Below, in pieces: positions 17,190 through 26,072 of a DNA stretch of 64,000 bases (position 1 is the first letter of the stretch; every line of letters starts with the position of its first letter). The position numbers and the translations under genes are program-made. Under the pieces are notes generated by a model that saw only the letters and a program-made list of their open reading frames with translations, ran no database searches and was not told where the DNA came from. The stretch is from Candidatus Zipacnadum vermilionense (GTDB lineage: Bacteria > Armatimonadota > Zipacnadia > Zipacnadales > Zipacnadaceae): contig JALGSV010000005.1 in NCBI GenBank assembly GCA_029821755.1, positions 62,001-126,000 of the forward strand, given 5' to 3'.

Positions 17190-19394
17190 TTACCCCGCCG
17201 GCACCCGGTTCTCCTGCGCCGCCGGGGCTTGCTTGGCTATCTCCGTCCCGGCAAACATAATGCTCTTGCCGCCGTACATGGCCACCGCGCTGACCTTGCC
17301 CGCGACGTGACGAATGCAGGCCACCTGCGCGTCCGTAGTGAGGCCCCCGGCGGTGAGCGCGGCGCCCGTACCGTTCAGCACCACCAGGTTCTTGGTGCCG
17401 TCCGCGTCCGGGAACTCCAAGACCGTGCGGAGCGGGTCATTGACCAGCACCCGCACCCCTTGCGCCAGCGGCGCCGCCGGCCCCGGTCCGTGGGGGATGA
17501 AGACGCTGACGCTCGCCACCGGCTGATTGGCCTTGAGGTCCTCCCGCAGCGTGTACTGGACGCGGATGGGGAGGGGGATGGTGGTATCGGTCTCCCGCTC
17601 GTCCACTAGCTCCAGCTTACCCTCCGGGTCAGGGAGGAAGTAGATTAGCAGGTCCCGCGGGCTGTTGCGGAAGCGCGTCAGAACCGGCGCATTGACGCCC
17701 AGGCCCCGCAGCGGGACCCACTCGCCCAGGTAGGTGTTGATCCAGTTGGTCCCGTAGTCCGGCCCCACGTTGCGCACCCGCCACAGGGGGCTCCAGCGCA
17801 TACGCAGGTCCGTGGCCATCGTCACCGTATCCTTAACCACTACTCCGGCGTTCTTGATGAAGACGATCTCCCGCAGCAGCGTGGCCGGGTAGCCCTGGTA
17901 GTTCGCGACGACCTCCCGCCCATACCCCGCCGCGCCCAGGTCCACCACGTTGGCCTCCTGGAGCAGGTTGTTGTTGTTCTTGGTGTAGTAGGGCGTGTTG
18001 TCGTAGGGGAAACCCTCGTAGTCCGCCAGGAGCGGGATGTTATGGTGCTCCGGGTTACGCTCCATGTATCCCAGCGACATCAACAGCACCGACTGGTGAT
18101 CGGCCAGCGCGATCACATGGGGTCGCCGGGCATGGCTGTGCCCCGCGTCTCCTACCGCATCCACCATCAGCGACAGTCCGTCCGGGTCGCTCCCGCTGTA
18201 GAAGATCAGCTTGTCGGTGGCCATCTCCGGCTGCAGGTCAAAGGACTGCCGCGTGGCTCTACTCTCCGCCTCGGGACGCTGCACCCCTTTGTGGCGCATG
18301 GTCATCAGGATATCGAACTCCCGCGGCTTCTCGACGACGGCGTCGTCCGCGACCTCATAGGCGTTCAGCATCGACCAGCCGGCCTCCTCGCCGGTGTACG
18401 ACCAGGAGGTGAGCTTCTCGATACGATTGGCGCCATAGTCATACAAGCGGTGCGCCGCCCACTTGTAGCGCCCGTCCTGCCAGTGGGTCGCCGCGGCCTC
18501 GAAGATCCAGATCCAGTGCCCCCAACTGACGTTGAACCCGGTGGAGTCGGAGTAGTGCGGGAAGACCCCCATGGGGAAGACCTGGTACAGGTATCGCTCC
18601 CACACCTTCTTGATGCCGGGATCGGCCCAGAACTCCTGCTCGTTGCCGCGCATCTGAATCCACTCCAGCAGATACTGGAACCACAGCGCGGTGTAATGGT
18701 CGGTCGATTCATCCTGGTCGCGGAACTGCCACCAGTAGTCCCACACCTGCTCCTTGTACTCGCGCCACTTGTCGGCCTCGTTCACGTCGGGCACCATCTT
18801 GAGCAGGGCCTCGCCGGTGATCGCCCGGTGGAAGGAGCGGTTAAAGGCGCCGTACTCCTCCGTCCCGCTGCCAAAACTCGGGCAAGCGCCCCGACAGATG
18901 GCGCGCGCCCACTGGCGGTGCTGGTCGGTGTAGGCCGGGCTCTGGCCCAGCCACTGCTCAATGAAGTACAGCTCTACCACGTTGAGCCAGCTAGGCGCGG
19001 TGTTGCGAATGTCGGTCTGCGGCTCCACCAGCAGTCGGTGCGCATGCTCCAGGAACCCCGCCGACATCTGCGCATATTGCTCCTCGCCCGTCTGCTTGAA
19101 CTCGCGCGCCAGCCAACTGGCGTTGTCGATGTTGAAGCTCATGTTCGGGTAGGGCTGGGGCTGCTGGAGGTAGTGCGCGGCCTTGGCTTTGGCGTCGTCG
19201 AGGAACACCTGGGCGGTCTGCAGGTACATGTCCTTCGTAACCGGCACGCTACTGGGAATGGTGATCTCCGCGGGCCACGGCTCCGCCTTGGCGATCTCCG
19301 CCCGCGGGTCGGCCGCATATTCGGCCATCGCCGGCCGCGGCAGCAGCGCCGCCGCCACCAGCAGAATGAGGGCCAGAGTAGTTAGCTTCTTCAT
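17190..19394 (-). CDS. Secreted putative polysaccharide lyase, heparinase-like family member 2
   Basis: A 734-residue protein starting at ATG 19394 (GGAGAG upstream), with a standard signal peptide ending PAMAEY. The helical N-terminal domain carries VPVTKDMYLQTAQVFLDDAKAKA, FNRSFHRAITGEALLKMVPD and GRYKWAAHRLYDYGANRI. The C-terminal beta-sandwich carries YQGYPATLLREIVFIKN, then PLWRVRNVGPDYGTNWINTYLGEW, the family hallmark also found in the genes at 13918, 39828, 42134 and 44428. It follows the CenC-like gene by 23 bases and precedes the larger member by 89 bases in one operon. The substrate is unknown; sulfated or uronic-acid-containing glycans are plausible from context. Confidence 0.68.
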   Translation of the reverse strand: MKKLTTLALILLVAAALLPRPAMAEYAADPRAEIAKAEPWPAEITIPSSVPVTKDMYLQTAQVFLDDAKAKAAHYLQQPQPYPNMSFNIDNASWLAREFKQTGEEQYAQMSAGFLEHAHRLLVEPQTDIRNTAPSWLNVVELYFIEQWLGQSPAYTDQHRQWARAICRGACPSFGSGTEEYGAFNRSFHRAITGEALLKMVPDVNEADKWREYKEQVWDYWWQFRDQDESTDHYTALWFQYLLEWIQMRGNEQEFWADPGIKKVWERYLYQVFPMGVFPHYSDSTGFNVSWGHWIWIFEAAATHWQDGRYKWAAHRLYDYGANRIEKLTSWSYTGEEAGWSMLNAYEVADDAVVEKPREFDILMTMRHKGVQRPEAESRATRQSFDLQPEMATDKLIFYSGSDPDGLSLMVDAVGDAGHSHARRPHVIALADHQSVLLMSLGYMERNPEHHNIPLLADYEGFPYDNTPYYTKNNNNLLQEANVVDLGAAGYGREVVANYQGYPATLLREIVFIKNAGVVVKDTVTMATDLRMRWSPLWRVRNVGPDYGTNWINTYLGEWVPLRGLGVNAPVLTRFRNSPRDLLIYFLPDPEGKLELVDERETDTTIPLPIRVQYTLREDLKANQPVASVSVFIPHGPGPAAPLAQGVRVLVNDPLRTVLEFPDADGTKNLVVLNGTGAALTAGGLTTDAQVACIRHVAGKVSAVAMYGGKSIMFAGTEIAKQAPAAQENRVPAG

Positions 19395-19417
19395 GGTTTG
19401 CTCTCCGTTCGCCGGTC

Positions 19418-20476
19418 CTAGTCCATCAGCGCCTTCAGGTCCTCCGGCGTGTACTCCTTCTCTTGCACAATGGTAATCGTGTCCACCGACGTCGTGACTG
19501 CGCCGCTCCAGGCCACCCGCGGGTCCACGAACTGCGCGTCCGGCGGCAGCACGAACCGCACGGAGAAGTCCTGATACACGCCCGCCTGGCGAAAGTCGGC
19601 CGTGCTGATCGTGCCCGCGTTCAGTTTTCCCATGCTCGCGGTATTCAGGTCCCACGAGAGCAAGGTCTGGGGCTCGGCCGGAAGCTCCCCCGCCTTCAGC
19701 CGGAAGATAGCACGGTACTGCCCGGGCACGAGCGTGCGCAGGTATAGTCCCCCGGCCAGGTAACCGGAGTTCGTCATGAACTCGGGGTTGGCGATCACCG
19801 CGAACCCCGTGGGCGTGTCGTCATCAGCCACCCGCCGGTAGACGTTGCGGTTAAACGTGCCCTCGGACACCCGGTAGACCCAGGTATTGAGAGCCTCGCC
19901 CGCCCCCCCCGGCCACGGCCGCAGCTGCACCCGGTCGAACCAGGCGCTGGAGGGCCTCCCCTTCTCGTCGCAGGACATCCTGTAGCTGAGGGCCATGAAG
20001 GCCGCTTCCGCCGGGGCGTGGTACAGCTTGCACATGAAGCGCCAGTCCGGCACGGCGCCGTAGGCCAGTCCCGCGCCTCCCGGCCCGGGCACCGGCTTCT
20101 TCTCGCCATTCAACCAGGTCAGCGTGAACTGCAGGTTGACCCCGGCAAAGAGATTCGTGTCGCTGAAGCCCTCCGAGCGGAAGTAGAAGGTGAGCAGGTA
20201 GTCCTTCCCGCCTTCCACCGGCGTCAGAGGACTGGCCAGACTCGCCGTCGAAGGGCCGCCGGGCAGGTCAAGCTGCGCGGACCTGGCCCCATGTTTGGCC
20301 TGAGCCGGGTCCTCGGTGATCTTGGCCCCCAGGCCCTGCGCGTCAGTGACTGACAGCGTCCACCCGGCCAGGCCCTCCTCGAAGCTGCCGTTGGGCAGAA
20401 CGCTCTCGGCGAACTGGGCGTAAGCGCCAGCCGTTAGCACTAGCGCAAAACTCGCGATTAGTAGATACCGATTCAT
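19418..20476 (-). CDS. Secreted CBM (CenC-like) protein
   Basis: A 352-residue secreted protein, start ATG 20476 behind TGGAGG. After the signal peptide (ending AGAYAQ) comes a CenC-type carbohydrate-binding module: VLPNGSFEEGLAGW, then SAQLDLPGG and YLLTFYFRSEGFSD. A second beta-rich domain follows from about residue 200 (LYLRTLVPGQYRAIFRLKAGEL, FSVRFVLPPDAQF). No catalytic motif is visible. It lies between the LamG-containing protein and the lyase-like protein, 23 bases from each, so the three probably act on the same extracellular glycan. Confidence 0.7.
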   Translation of the reverse strand: MNRYLLIASFALVLTAGAYAQFAESVLPNGSFEEGLAGWTLSVTDAQGLGAKITEDPAQAKHGARSAQLDLPGGPSTASLASPLTPVEGGKDYLLTFYFRSEGFSDTNLFAGVNLQFTLTWLNGEKKPVPGPGGAGLAYGAVPDWRFMCKLYHAPAEAAFMALSYRMSCDEKGRPSSAWFDRVQLRPWPGGAGEALNTWVYRVSEGTFNRNVYRRVADDDTPTGFAVIANPEFMTNSGYLAGGLYLRTLVPGQYRAIFRLKAGELPAEPQTLLSWDLNTASMGKLNAGTISTADFRQAGVYQDFSVRFVLPPDAQFVDPRVAWSGAVTTSVDTITIVQEKEYTPEDLKALMD

Positions 20477-20497
20477 TCAGGTGACCTCCAGACTGTA

Positions 20498-23332
20498 CTA
20501 TGGCGCCGTCTCCGGCCAACCCTTCTCATATCGCTGCTTGGCTTCCTCCGCCGTCAGGGCCTTAGTATACAGCCGCAGCGGCCCCAGGTCGCCGACAAAC
20601 CCCAGCCCCGCCTGGTTCATCCCAGCCATCCACCGGCCGAAGTAGAGCTGCCACCGGTTCATCCAGAACCCCGGCCCCTGGGGATCGTACTCCGTCTCCG
20701 TCGCCTTCTCCCCGTTCAGATAGAGCACGACCTTGCCCTCCCCGTGGGTCAGCACCACGTGCGTCCACTGGGCATAGGAGACCGAATGCTCCAACCGGAT
20801 CTTCTCGCCGCAGAAGATATCGCCTTGGTAGGACAGTCGGCACTCGCCCTCCTTGTCGAGAAGCTGGTCCAGAAGGCAGACGGGGTTAAACCGGGAGTGG
20901 AATATGGTCATTCGGCCGGGGTCATTGGCCGGCTTCTCCGGCCGCATCCACCACTCGTAGGTGAACTGCTTCAACGGGAAGATCGGCTTGTACCCTTCGT
21001 AGGGCACCCCCCACTTGTCCATGACGTCTTGCGTGATCTCCGGAGGCGCATCCAGCCCCATCAGCACCGGCTTGAAGATCAGTTGCGCGGCCTCTTGCCC
21101 GGTGAAATGCAGATACCCCCGCCCCTTTTCCTGCCGCCACTCCGGACCCGCCACCGCGGGGTCGGCGCCCTTCAGTTGCAGCGCGTGCCCGTTGCGACTC
21201 TCATCGTACACAGCTTTAGCCGGCCGTTCGGCCATCGTGAGGTCAATGAAAATCTCCTTGCTCGGCTCCAGACCCGGCGGCACCGCGAAGGCGGTGGTCT
21301 GCGGATTCGCGTCCTCGTTCAGAGCGGACAGGGCCACCCCGTCCAGCCAAGCCTGCCCCGGCCCGTCTAGCTCAAAGCTCAGGCTGCTGCAATCCCGGAC
21401 ACTCGGGGCGGTGGTTATGAAGGAGAACGGCGTCCATTCCTTGTCGCCCAGGCCGCCCAGGTAGAAGGTATCCTCCGGCTGCGGCTGGTAGGCGTACTTC
21501 ACCTGCAACTGCAGGCCCCGCCCGCGCGCGCCCTTGGTCTTGAACCATCCGCGCACCCACCAGCGCTTGGCGTGTTGCTCGATCGCATATTGGTACAGGT
21601 ATACACCGGCCGCGCCCGGCCCCTCGATCCGCAGCGCTGGTCGCCCCTGCCGCCCGCCGGCTTGATCCAGCACTCCCACCCCATTCCACACCATAGTGGC
21701 CGCCGGATCCTGCCACGTCGTCGTCTTTAGCGGCCCCCCGCGCGGGTCGAAGACGAGCAGTTGCGCCTTGTCGGCCTCCAGCCCCTCCCGCAACTGCGAC
21801 GCCTCAAACCTTTGCCGGGCCTCCGCCGGCAGCAGGGCCGTGTACGCCAGAGTGTAGCTCAGTTCGTCCCCCGTTTCCAGCTTCATGGCGGGATACGCGC
21901 CCGCCCAGTGATGAAAATCGTATCCCCACGTACACAAGCCAACGCCCGCCGCCCACTTGTCCGGACGCGGCCAGGCATACTCCACCTCGAAGGCCGGCGA
22001 GGCCGCCGCATCCGGGTAAAGGAAATCAGTCGCCAAGCCCCAGAGCAGCGAAGGGTTGTTGTGGTCGGTCAGGTAGTCCACCATCGGCATGCGCCGCCAT
22101 TCCCCCTCCTCGCCCTGGAAGACCCACCAGCGGTGCCCCGTCGGGCTCCACCGGTTCTCCACCTCCGGTCCGGGGAGGCGGTTGTTGTAGGTCAGCGGGT
22201 CCGTCACCTGGTAGTTGAACAGCTCAAACGGCTCTGCATTGGTGAAGGTCTGCTTCACGCGGTACTCATAGCGGTACACGCCCTTCTTCTCGTCGTACCG
22301 TACCGTCAGTGCCTGCGCGGCAGTCGCTCCGGGCGCTCCCGTCATCTGGAAATGGCAGCCGAGAGTCTCCCCGCCGCCGTCGACCTGGATCGCGGCCGGC
22401 AGCGTGCCCACCAGGTGGGGCCACTTGTAGTTCAAAGCCGGTCCCACTTGCGAGTAGTAGGCGGGCCGCCCTCCCGGCTGGAGCTTCACCATGTCGTGGA
22501 AGAACTCACCACCGGGCGACTGCTTGAAGAAGAAGCTGATCGGCTCGCGCCCGTCGAAAAGAACCACGTTGCCCGGCGGGGACTCCGCCCAGGCCGGATC
22601 GTCATAGCGCACGCCCTCCGCCGTCTCCAGCGAGAAGTCCGGCCTATGCGGGGGCATGGTCCGCGTCTCGGCCGACGCCGGCGAGACCGAGAAACTGCCG
22701 AACCGCACCGTACTCTGGTACACTGCGAGCCCTACTTGCCCGCTCAGGTGCGGCAAGGTCGCGTCCCAGTAATCGAGCACCGACTGCTCGTCCACCCACG
22801 CCTCAAAGTGCGCCCCGCGGGCCGTGATCTTCAGCGTGTGCGCCTGGCCCGCCTCCAGGACCACGGGGATCAACTGCAGGAATCCCCCGGCCGAGTCCCA
22901 CAAGGCCAGCTCCCCTCTCGAGGCCGAGAACTGCACCCGGTAGAAGTTCAACGGGTCCTGGTAGCGCAGCACCACCCCCACGTCCCACCCGGGCAGGTTC
23001 TCTCCCCAGTGGAAGCCCCAGCGGTAGCACCCGCCCGGCAGTTGGCGCGAGGCCCCGCTGCTCTTGTCCACCGTGAATGCGAGCTTGACGATCTGCGCCG
23101 GGCCTTGGTCGTCCGGCAGCAGTTGCGTGCTCCACAGCGGCGCTGTGCCCTCGGCTACCACGCTCTCGCCCTCCTCGGCCCAGGTGCCGTAGGGCGGGGG
23201 GAACTGGTCGTTGACATCCCAGGTAATCCCCGCCGCCCACTGGGCCAGGGGAACCTCAGACCACGGCGCCGCCGCCACCGGCAGCGCGGCAAGCAGACTC
23301 AATATCGTTAAGGAGAGCAATCGGGTCCTCAT
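20498..23332 (-). CDS. Large secreted LamG/ConA-like protein
   Basis: A 944-residue protein starting at ATG 23332 with GGAGGAA upstream and a signal peptide (LAALPVAAAPW). About residues 30-230 resemble a DUF1080-like concanavalin-type domain (VVLRYQDPLNFYRVQFS, then LKITARGAHFEAWVD). The middle part (about 230-560) is beta-rich and not recognised. The last 200 residues form a LamG/pentraxin-like laminarinase-type binding domain (FTYEWWMRPEKP, WTHVVLTHGEGKVVLYLNGEKATE, GDLGPLRLYTKALTAEEA). This is the first gene of the six-gene operon, so it is probably the most highly expressed part of a surface glycan-binding or -cutting set. No catalytic residue could be assigned. Confidence 0.7.
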   Translation of the reverse strand: MRTRLLSLTILSLLAALPVAAAPWSEVPLAQWAAGITWDVNDQFPPPYGTWAEEGESVVAEGTAPLWSTQLLPDDQGPAQIVKLAFTVDKSSGASRQLPGGCYRWGFHWGENLPGWDVGVVLRYQDPLNFYRVQFSASRGELALWDSAGGFLQLIPVVLEAGQAHTLKITARGAHFEAWVDEQSVLDYWDATLPHLSGQVGLAVYQSTVRFGSFSVSPASAETRTMPPHRPDFSLETAEGVRYDDPAWAESPPGNVVLFDGREPISFFFKQSPGGEFFHDMVKLQPGGRPAYYSQVGPALNYKWPHLVGTLPAAIQVDGGGETLGCHFQMTGAPGATAAQALTVRYDEKKGVYRYEYRVKQTFTNAEPFELFNYQVTDPLTYNNRLPGPEVENRWSPTGHRWWVFQGEEGEWRRMPMVDYLTDHNNPSLLWGLATDFLYPDAAASPAFEVEYAWPRPDKWAAGVGLCTWGYDFHHWAGAYPAMKLETGDELSYTLAYTALLPAEARQRFEASQLREGLEADKAQLLVFDPRGGPLKTTTWQDPAATMVWNGVGVLDQAGGRQGRPALRIEGPGAAGVYLYQYAIEQHAKRWWVRGWFKTKGARGRGLQLQVKYAYQPQPEDTFYLGGLGDKEWTPFSFITTAPSVRDCSSLSFELDGPGQAWLDGVALSALNEDANPQTTAFAVPPGLEPSKEIFIDLTMAERPAKAVYDESRNGHALQLKGADPAVAGPEWRQEKGRGYLHFTGQEAAQLIFKPVLMGLDAPPEITQDVMDKWGVPYEGYKPIFPLKQFTYEWWMRPEKPANDPGRMTIFHSRFNPVCLLDQLLDKEGECRLSYQGDIFCGEKIRLEHSVSYAQWTHVVLTHGEGKVVLYLNGEKATETEYDPQGPGFWMNRWQLYFGRWMAGMNQAGLGFVGDLGPLRLYTKALTAEEAKQRYEKGWPETAP

Positions 23333-23380
23333 GTCTTCCTCCGTGTTCGGTCGTCGTGCGCGCCGGAACGGTCCCCTCCC

Positions 23381-23547
23381 GCGTGGGGCGGGCTTCCAGC
23401 CCGCCATCCCATGAACATGCGGCTGCCGTGGCGGGCTGGAAGCCCGCCCCACGCGGAAAAGGCCTTCTTGAGCCCAACCCTCTAGCCTGCCCTTCCCCAG
23501 GGCCTGGAGCGCCGAGCGCGGGCTGGAAAGCCCGCGCCACACGGACG
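23381..23547. repeat. Three palindromic REP-like units, copy 2
   Basis: Palindromes at 23381-23405, 23428-23456 and 23516-23547 share the GGCGGGCTGGAAGCCCGCC or GCGCGGGCTGGAAAGCCCGCGC core with CACGCGG ends. The first two form a head-to-head pair with a spacer containing CATGCGG, the reverse of the spacer at 6001-6088. They lie between the GH42-like paralogue 2 gene and the operon promoter region of the LamG gene. Confidence 0.75.
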
Positions 23548-23552
23548 GGTCC

Positions 23553-25883
23553 TCAGAACGGCGACTCCTCCCCGAAGTAGAACACCCGCGTCTCCGGGGC
23601 GGTGATTTCCATCTGAATCTCCGTCATCGCCTCCCCCAGCTTCTCGCGGCTCAAGGCATCCCACACGGGCCGCGGCGAGGGCAGCTTCAGCGTGCGCGGG
23701 CCGCCCTTGACGCTGTGCAGCGCCGCGAAGGAGTCGCTGGCCAGCACCACGTCGTCTTCCTCGCACCACACGTGGCACCCGCCCTCCCGGGCCAGTTCCC
23801 GCAGCAGCGCCGGCGGGAAGGGCATGGCCAGGCTCCAGGCTACCTGATGCGTCCCCGCATCCCGCAGGAACACGCCAGTCCGGTTCAGGCTCCAGAAGGC
23901 GGTGGACATGCCCAGATGCACGCCGCCCGCCTCCTCCACCGCATTCTTCGCCGGGATGAAGATCGGCCCGTAGTGCTGGCTGTCGCCGTAGACCATCGCC
24001 GCCGGCAGCGCCCGCGCCACTCGGTGATTGCCCTGCACGATCACCCGCCGCGGCGCGTGCACATTGTGCATTTCCATCTCCACACCCAGCAGCCGCGTCA
24101 CCCAGTCCGGCGAGAGCGTCTCGCCGTCGGTGATTCCCGTCGCCGGGCCGAAGATGGCCATGCGTCCGTCGCGCAGGACCTTGCTCTGCAGCAGCGCCAG
24201 CCGCTCCTCATCCAGCTTGAACAGGTTGGGGAACAGGTAGGCCCGGTACTCGGGCATGTTGTCCTTTTCCAGGTCCGACAGCAGGTAGATGCGGTACGGT
24301 ATGCCGCAGTGGGCCAGCCCCATCACCCGCTGCCAGAGCACCGACAGATTCTCAAAGCCGCTCGTGCCATTCTCATACTCCGGCCCCGAATCGTCAATGA
24401 TCATGGCCAGCGCATGCTCGGTCTCCACGTGCGCCATGCGCGGGGCGGCGTCCAGTAGTGGCGTCGCCACGCGAATGCCGTGCTCATGTACCAGCGGGTG
24501 GTGGAAGTACTGCCCGCCCGCGATCATCCAGTAGTCGAAGTGCCCCCGGCTGATGGACCAGCAGGCATTGCGCAGCATCCCCGCCCGCACCTCGGCCAGG
24601 TCGCGGAAGGCCCCCTGGGTGTGGTCCTCTCCCGGCGCGAAGGTCCGGCAGTCGTTCTCGCACAGGAGCGCCCCGCCCCGCAGGTGCAGCGAGTCGGCGA
24701 TGCCCTCCGACTCAAAACCATACCCCACGTTACGCGCCGTGTAGTCGGCCGGCGTGCAGAGCATGTCCAGCCCCGGCTCGTCCAGCAGCTCCCCTACGTC
24801 CACACTGCCCGTCCCGGTGAACATGTCCACGAAGTCCCACCCCGGCCCGTAGCCGCCGAAGGACATGTTGTGCTGCCAGCCGAACATCGGCTGCTTGGCG
24901 ATGTCCATGCCGAAGATCACCCGTCGGCGCGGCGCCAGCGTCTCGCGAGCGGTCCGGATGAGCGCCTGGTTCCAGCGCAGGAACAACTGGCGCTGCAGGT
25001 CCCAGTAGTCGCGGAAGCGGCGCAGTTGGTCGCCGTCCGGCCAGTGCTGCACCCGTGCCTGCCCTCCCTGGAAGTCGGTATGCTGCTGGCCCTCGGCGAT
25101 GAAGTCCATCGCCGTGATCTCCTCCCGCCACTCCGGGTCGGTCGGCACCTGCACCGTGTCGAAGCTGATGGCGGGGTCGTTCCAGGCCGCTTGCAGCGCT
25201 GCCTCGTCTCCGTACTTCTCCACCACGAACTCGCGATACGCCGCCTGCATGACCGGCGCCACGTCGAACATCACCCCACCCACGTTCAGGTTGGTGATGC
25301 CTTCGCCCCGCGGGTAGTACATGTACCCCCACAACCGCTCCGCCCAGTCGCGGTCCTCGCAATAGTCCAGCACCTTGCCCAGAAAGACGCAGGTATCTTT
25401 CAGCGCCTTCTCGGAGGCCATGGAGGGCTGGGGGCTCTGGAACAGCCGCCGGTGCCCGTCGAAGGTGGTCTGCACTTCGCCGGGGTTGGCGGTGAACCAC
25501 GCGCCCGGAATCTCATCCCCATAGCGCACGAAGAAGACCGCTTCGGGGTCCATCTCCAGCAGCGCCGCCGCCTGCCGGTCGACACACCAGATGTCGTCGT
25601 CAGGCGAGACCTCCGGGTAGACCCCGTCGCCCTTCCAGAAGCGCGAGGTGGTATAGTCGTGGTCCACCCAATGGACAATCGACAGGCTGTAGTTATGCAC
25701 GCCAGAATCACGGAACTCCTGGCAGCGCTCCAGCCACAAGTCAGGTATCGCGTGCTTGACCGGATCAATGTGGATGATGGGGTCGGAGTACATGGCCTGC
25801 GACAGCGGCTGGCCGCCGAACATGATAACCGGTCGACCGTTGTGGAACTCGATATAGGCCTCGGGATGCGCGGATGCGGACAT
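23553..25883 (-). CDS. GH42-like beta-galactosidase-type protein, paralogue 2
   Basis: A 776-residue protein starting at ATG 25883 (ACGGAGGAA upstream). It has the same plan as the protein at 2905-5178. The TIM-barrel half carries LEMDPEAVFFVRYGDE and RLWGYMYYPRGEG. The Rossmann-like middle carries AMIIDDSGPEYEN, then YLFPNLFKLDEERLALLQSKVLRDG. The C-terminal beta domain carries LREGGCHVWCEEDD-type sequence, RTLKLPSP and VFYFGEESPF at the end. No signal peptide. The two copies share order and key phrases but are clearly diverged, so they probably act on different linkages. It is transcribed divergently from the GH95-like gene. Confidence 0.75.
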   Translation of the reverse strand: MSASAHPEAYIEFHNGRPVIMFGGQPLSQAMYSDPIIHIDPVKHAIPDLWLERCQEFRDSGVHNYSLSIVHWVDHDYTTSRFWKGDGVYPEVSPDDDIWCVDRQAAALLEMDPEAVFFVRYGDEIPGAWFTANPGEVQTTFDGHRRLFQSPQPSMASEKALKDTCVFLGKVLDYCEDRDWAERLWGYMYYPRGEGITNLNVGGVMFDVAPVMQAAYREFVVEKYGDEAALQAAWNDPAISFDTVQVPTDPEWREEITAMDFIAEGQQHTDFQGGQARVQHWPDGDQLRRFRDYWDLQRQLFLRWNQALIRTARETLAPRRRVIFGMDIAKQPMFGWQHNMSFGGYGPGWDFVDMFTGTGSVDVGELLDEPGLDMLCTPADYTARNVGYGFESEGIADSLHLRGGALLCENDCRTFAPGEDHTQGAFRDLAEVRAGMLRNACWSISRGHFDYWMIAGGQYFHHPLVHEHGIRVATPLLDAAPRMAHVETEHALAMIIDDSGPEYENGTSGFENLSVLWQRVMGLAHCGIPYRIYLLSDLEKDNMPEYRAYLFPNLFKLDEERLALLQSKVLRDGRMAIFGPATGITDGETLSPDWVTRLLGVEMEMHNVHAPRRVIVQGNHRVARALPAAMVYGDSQHYGPIFIPAKNAVEEAGGVHLGMSTAFWSLNRTGVFLRDAGTHQVAWSLAMPFPPALLRELAREGGCHVWCEEDDVVLASDSFAALHSVKGGPRTLKLPSPRPVWDALSREKLGEAMTEIQMEITAPETRVFYFGEESPF

Positions 25884-26072
25884 AGGGGCAGTTCCTCCGT
25901 GGTAGGTTAGGGATGGCGAGGGGAATGATTTCGACAGCAGGCCGGGGAATCCTCCCCTTCGCGTGGGGCGAAGCGCATTCGGATGCACCCGGCTTCCCGC
26001 CCGCCCTCCCCAGCAGGCCTCTCGCTCCTGCGCGTCGAATCTCCCCACATCCCGCCGCCGGAGGCCCTCACG

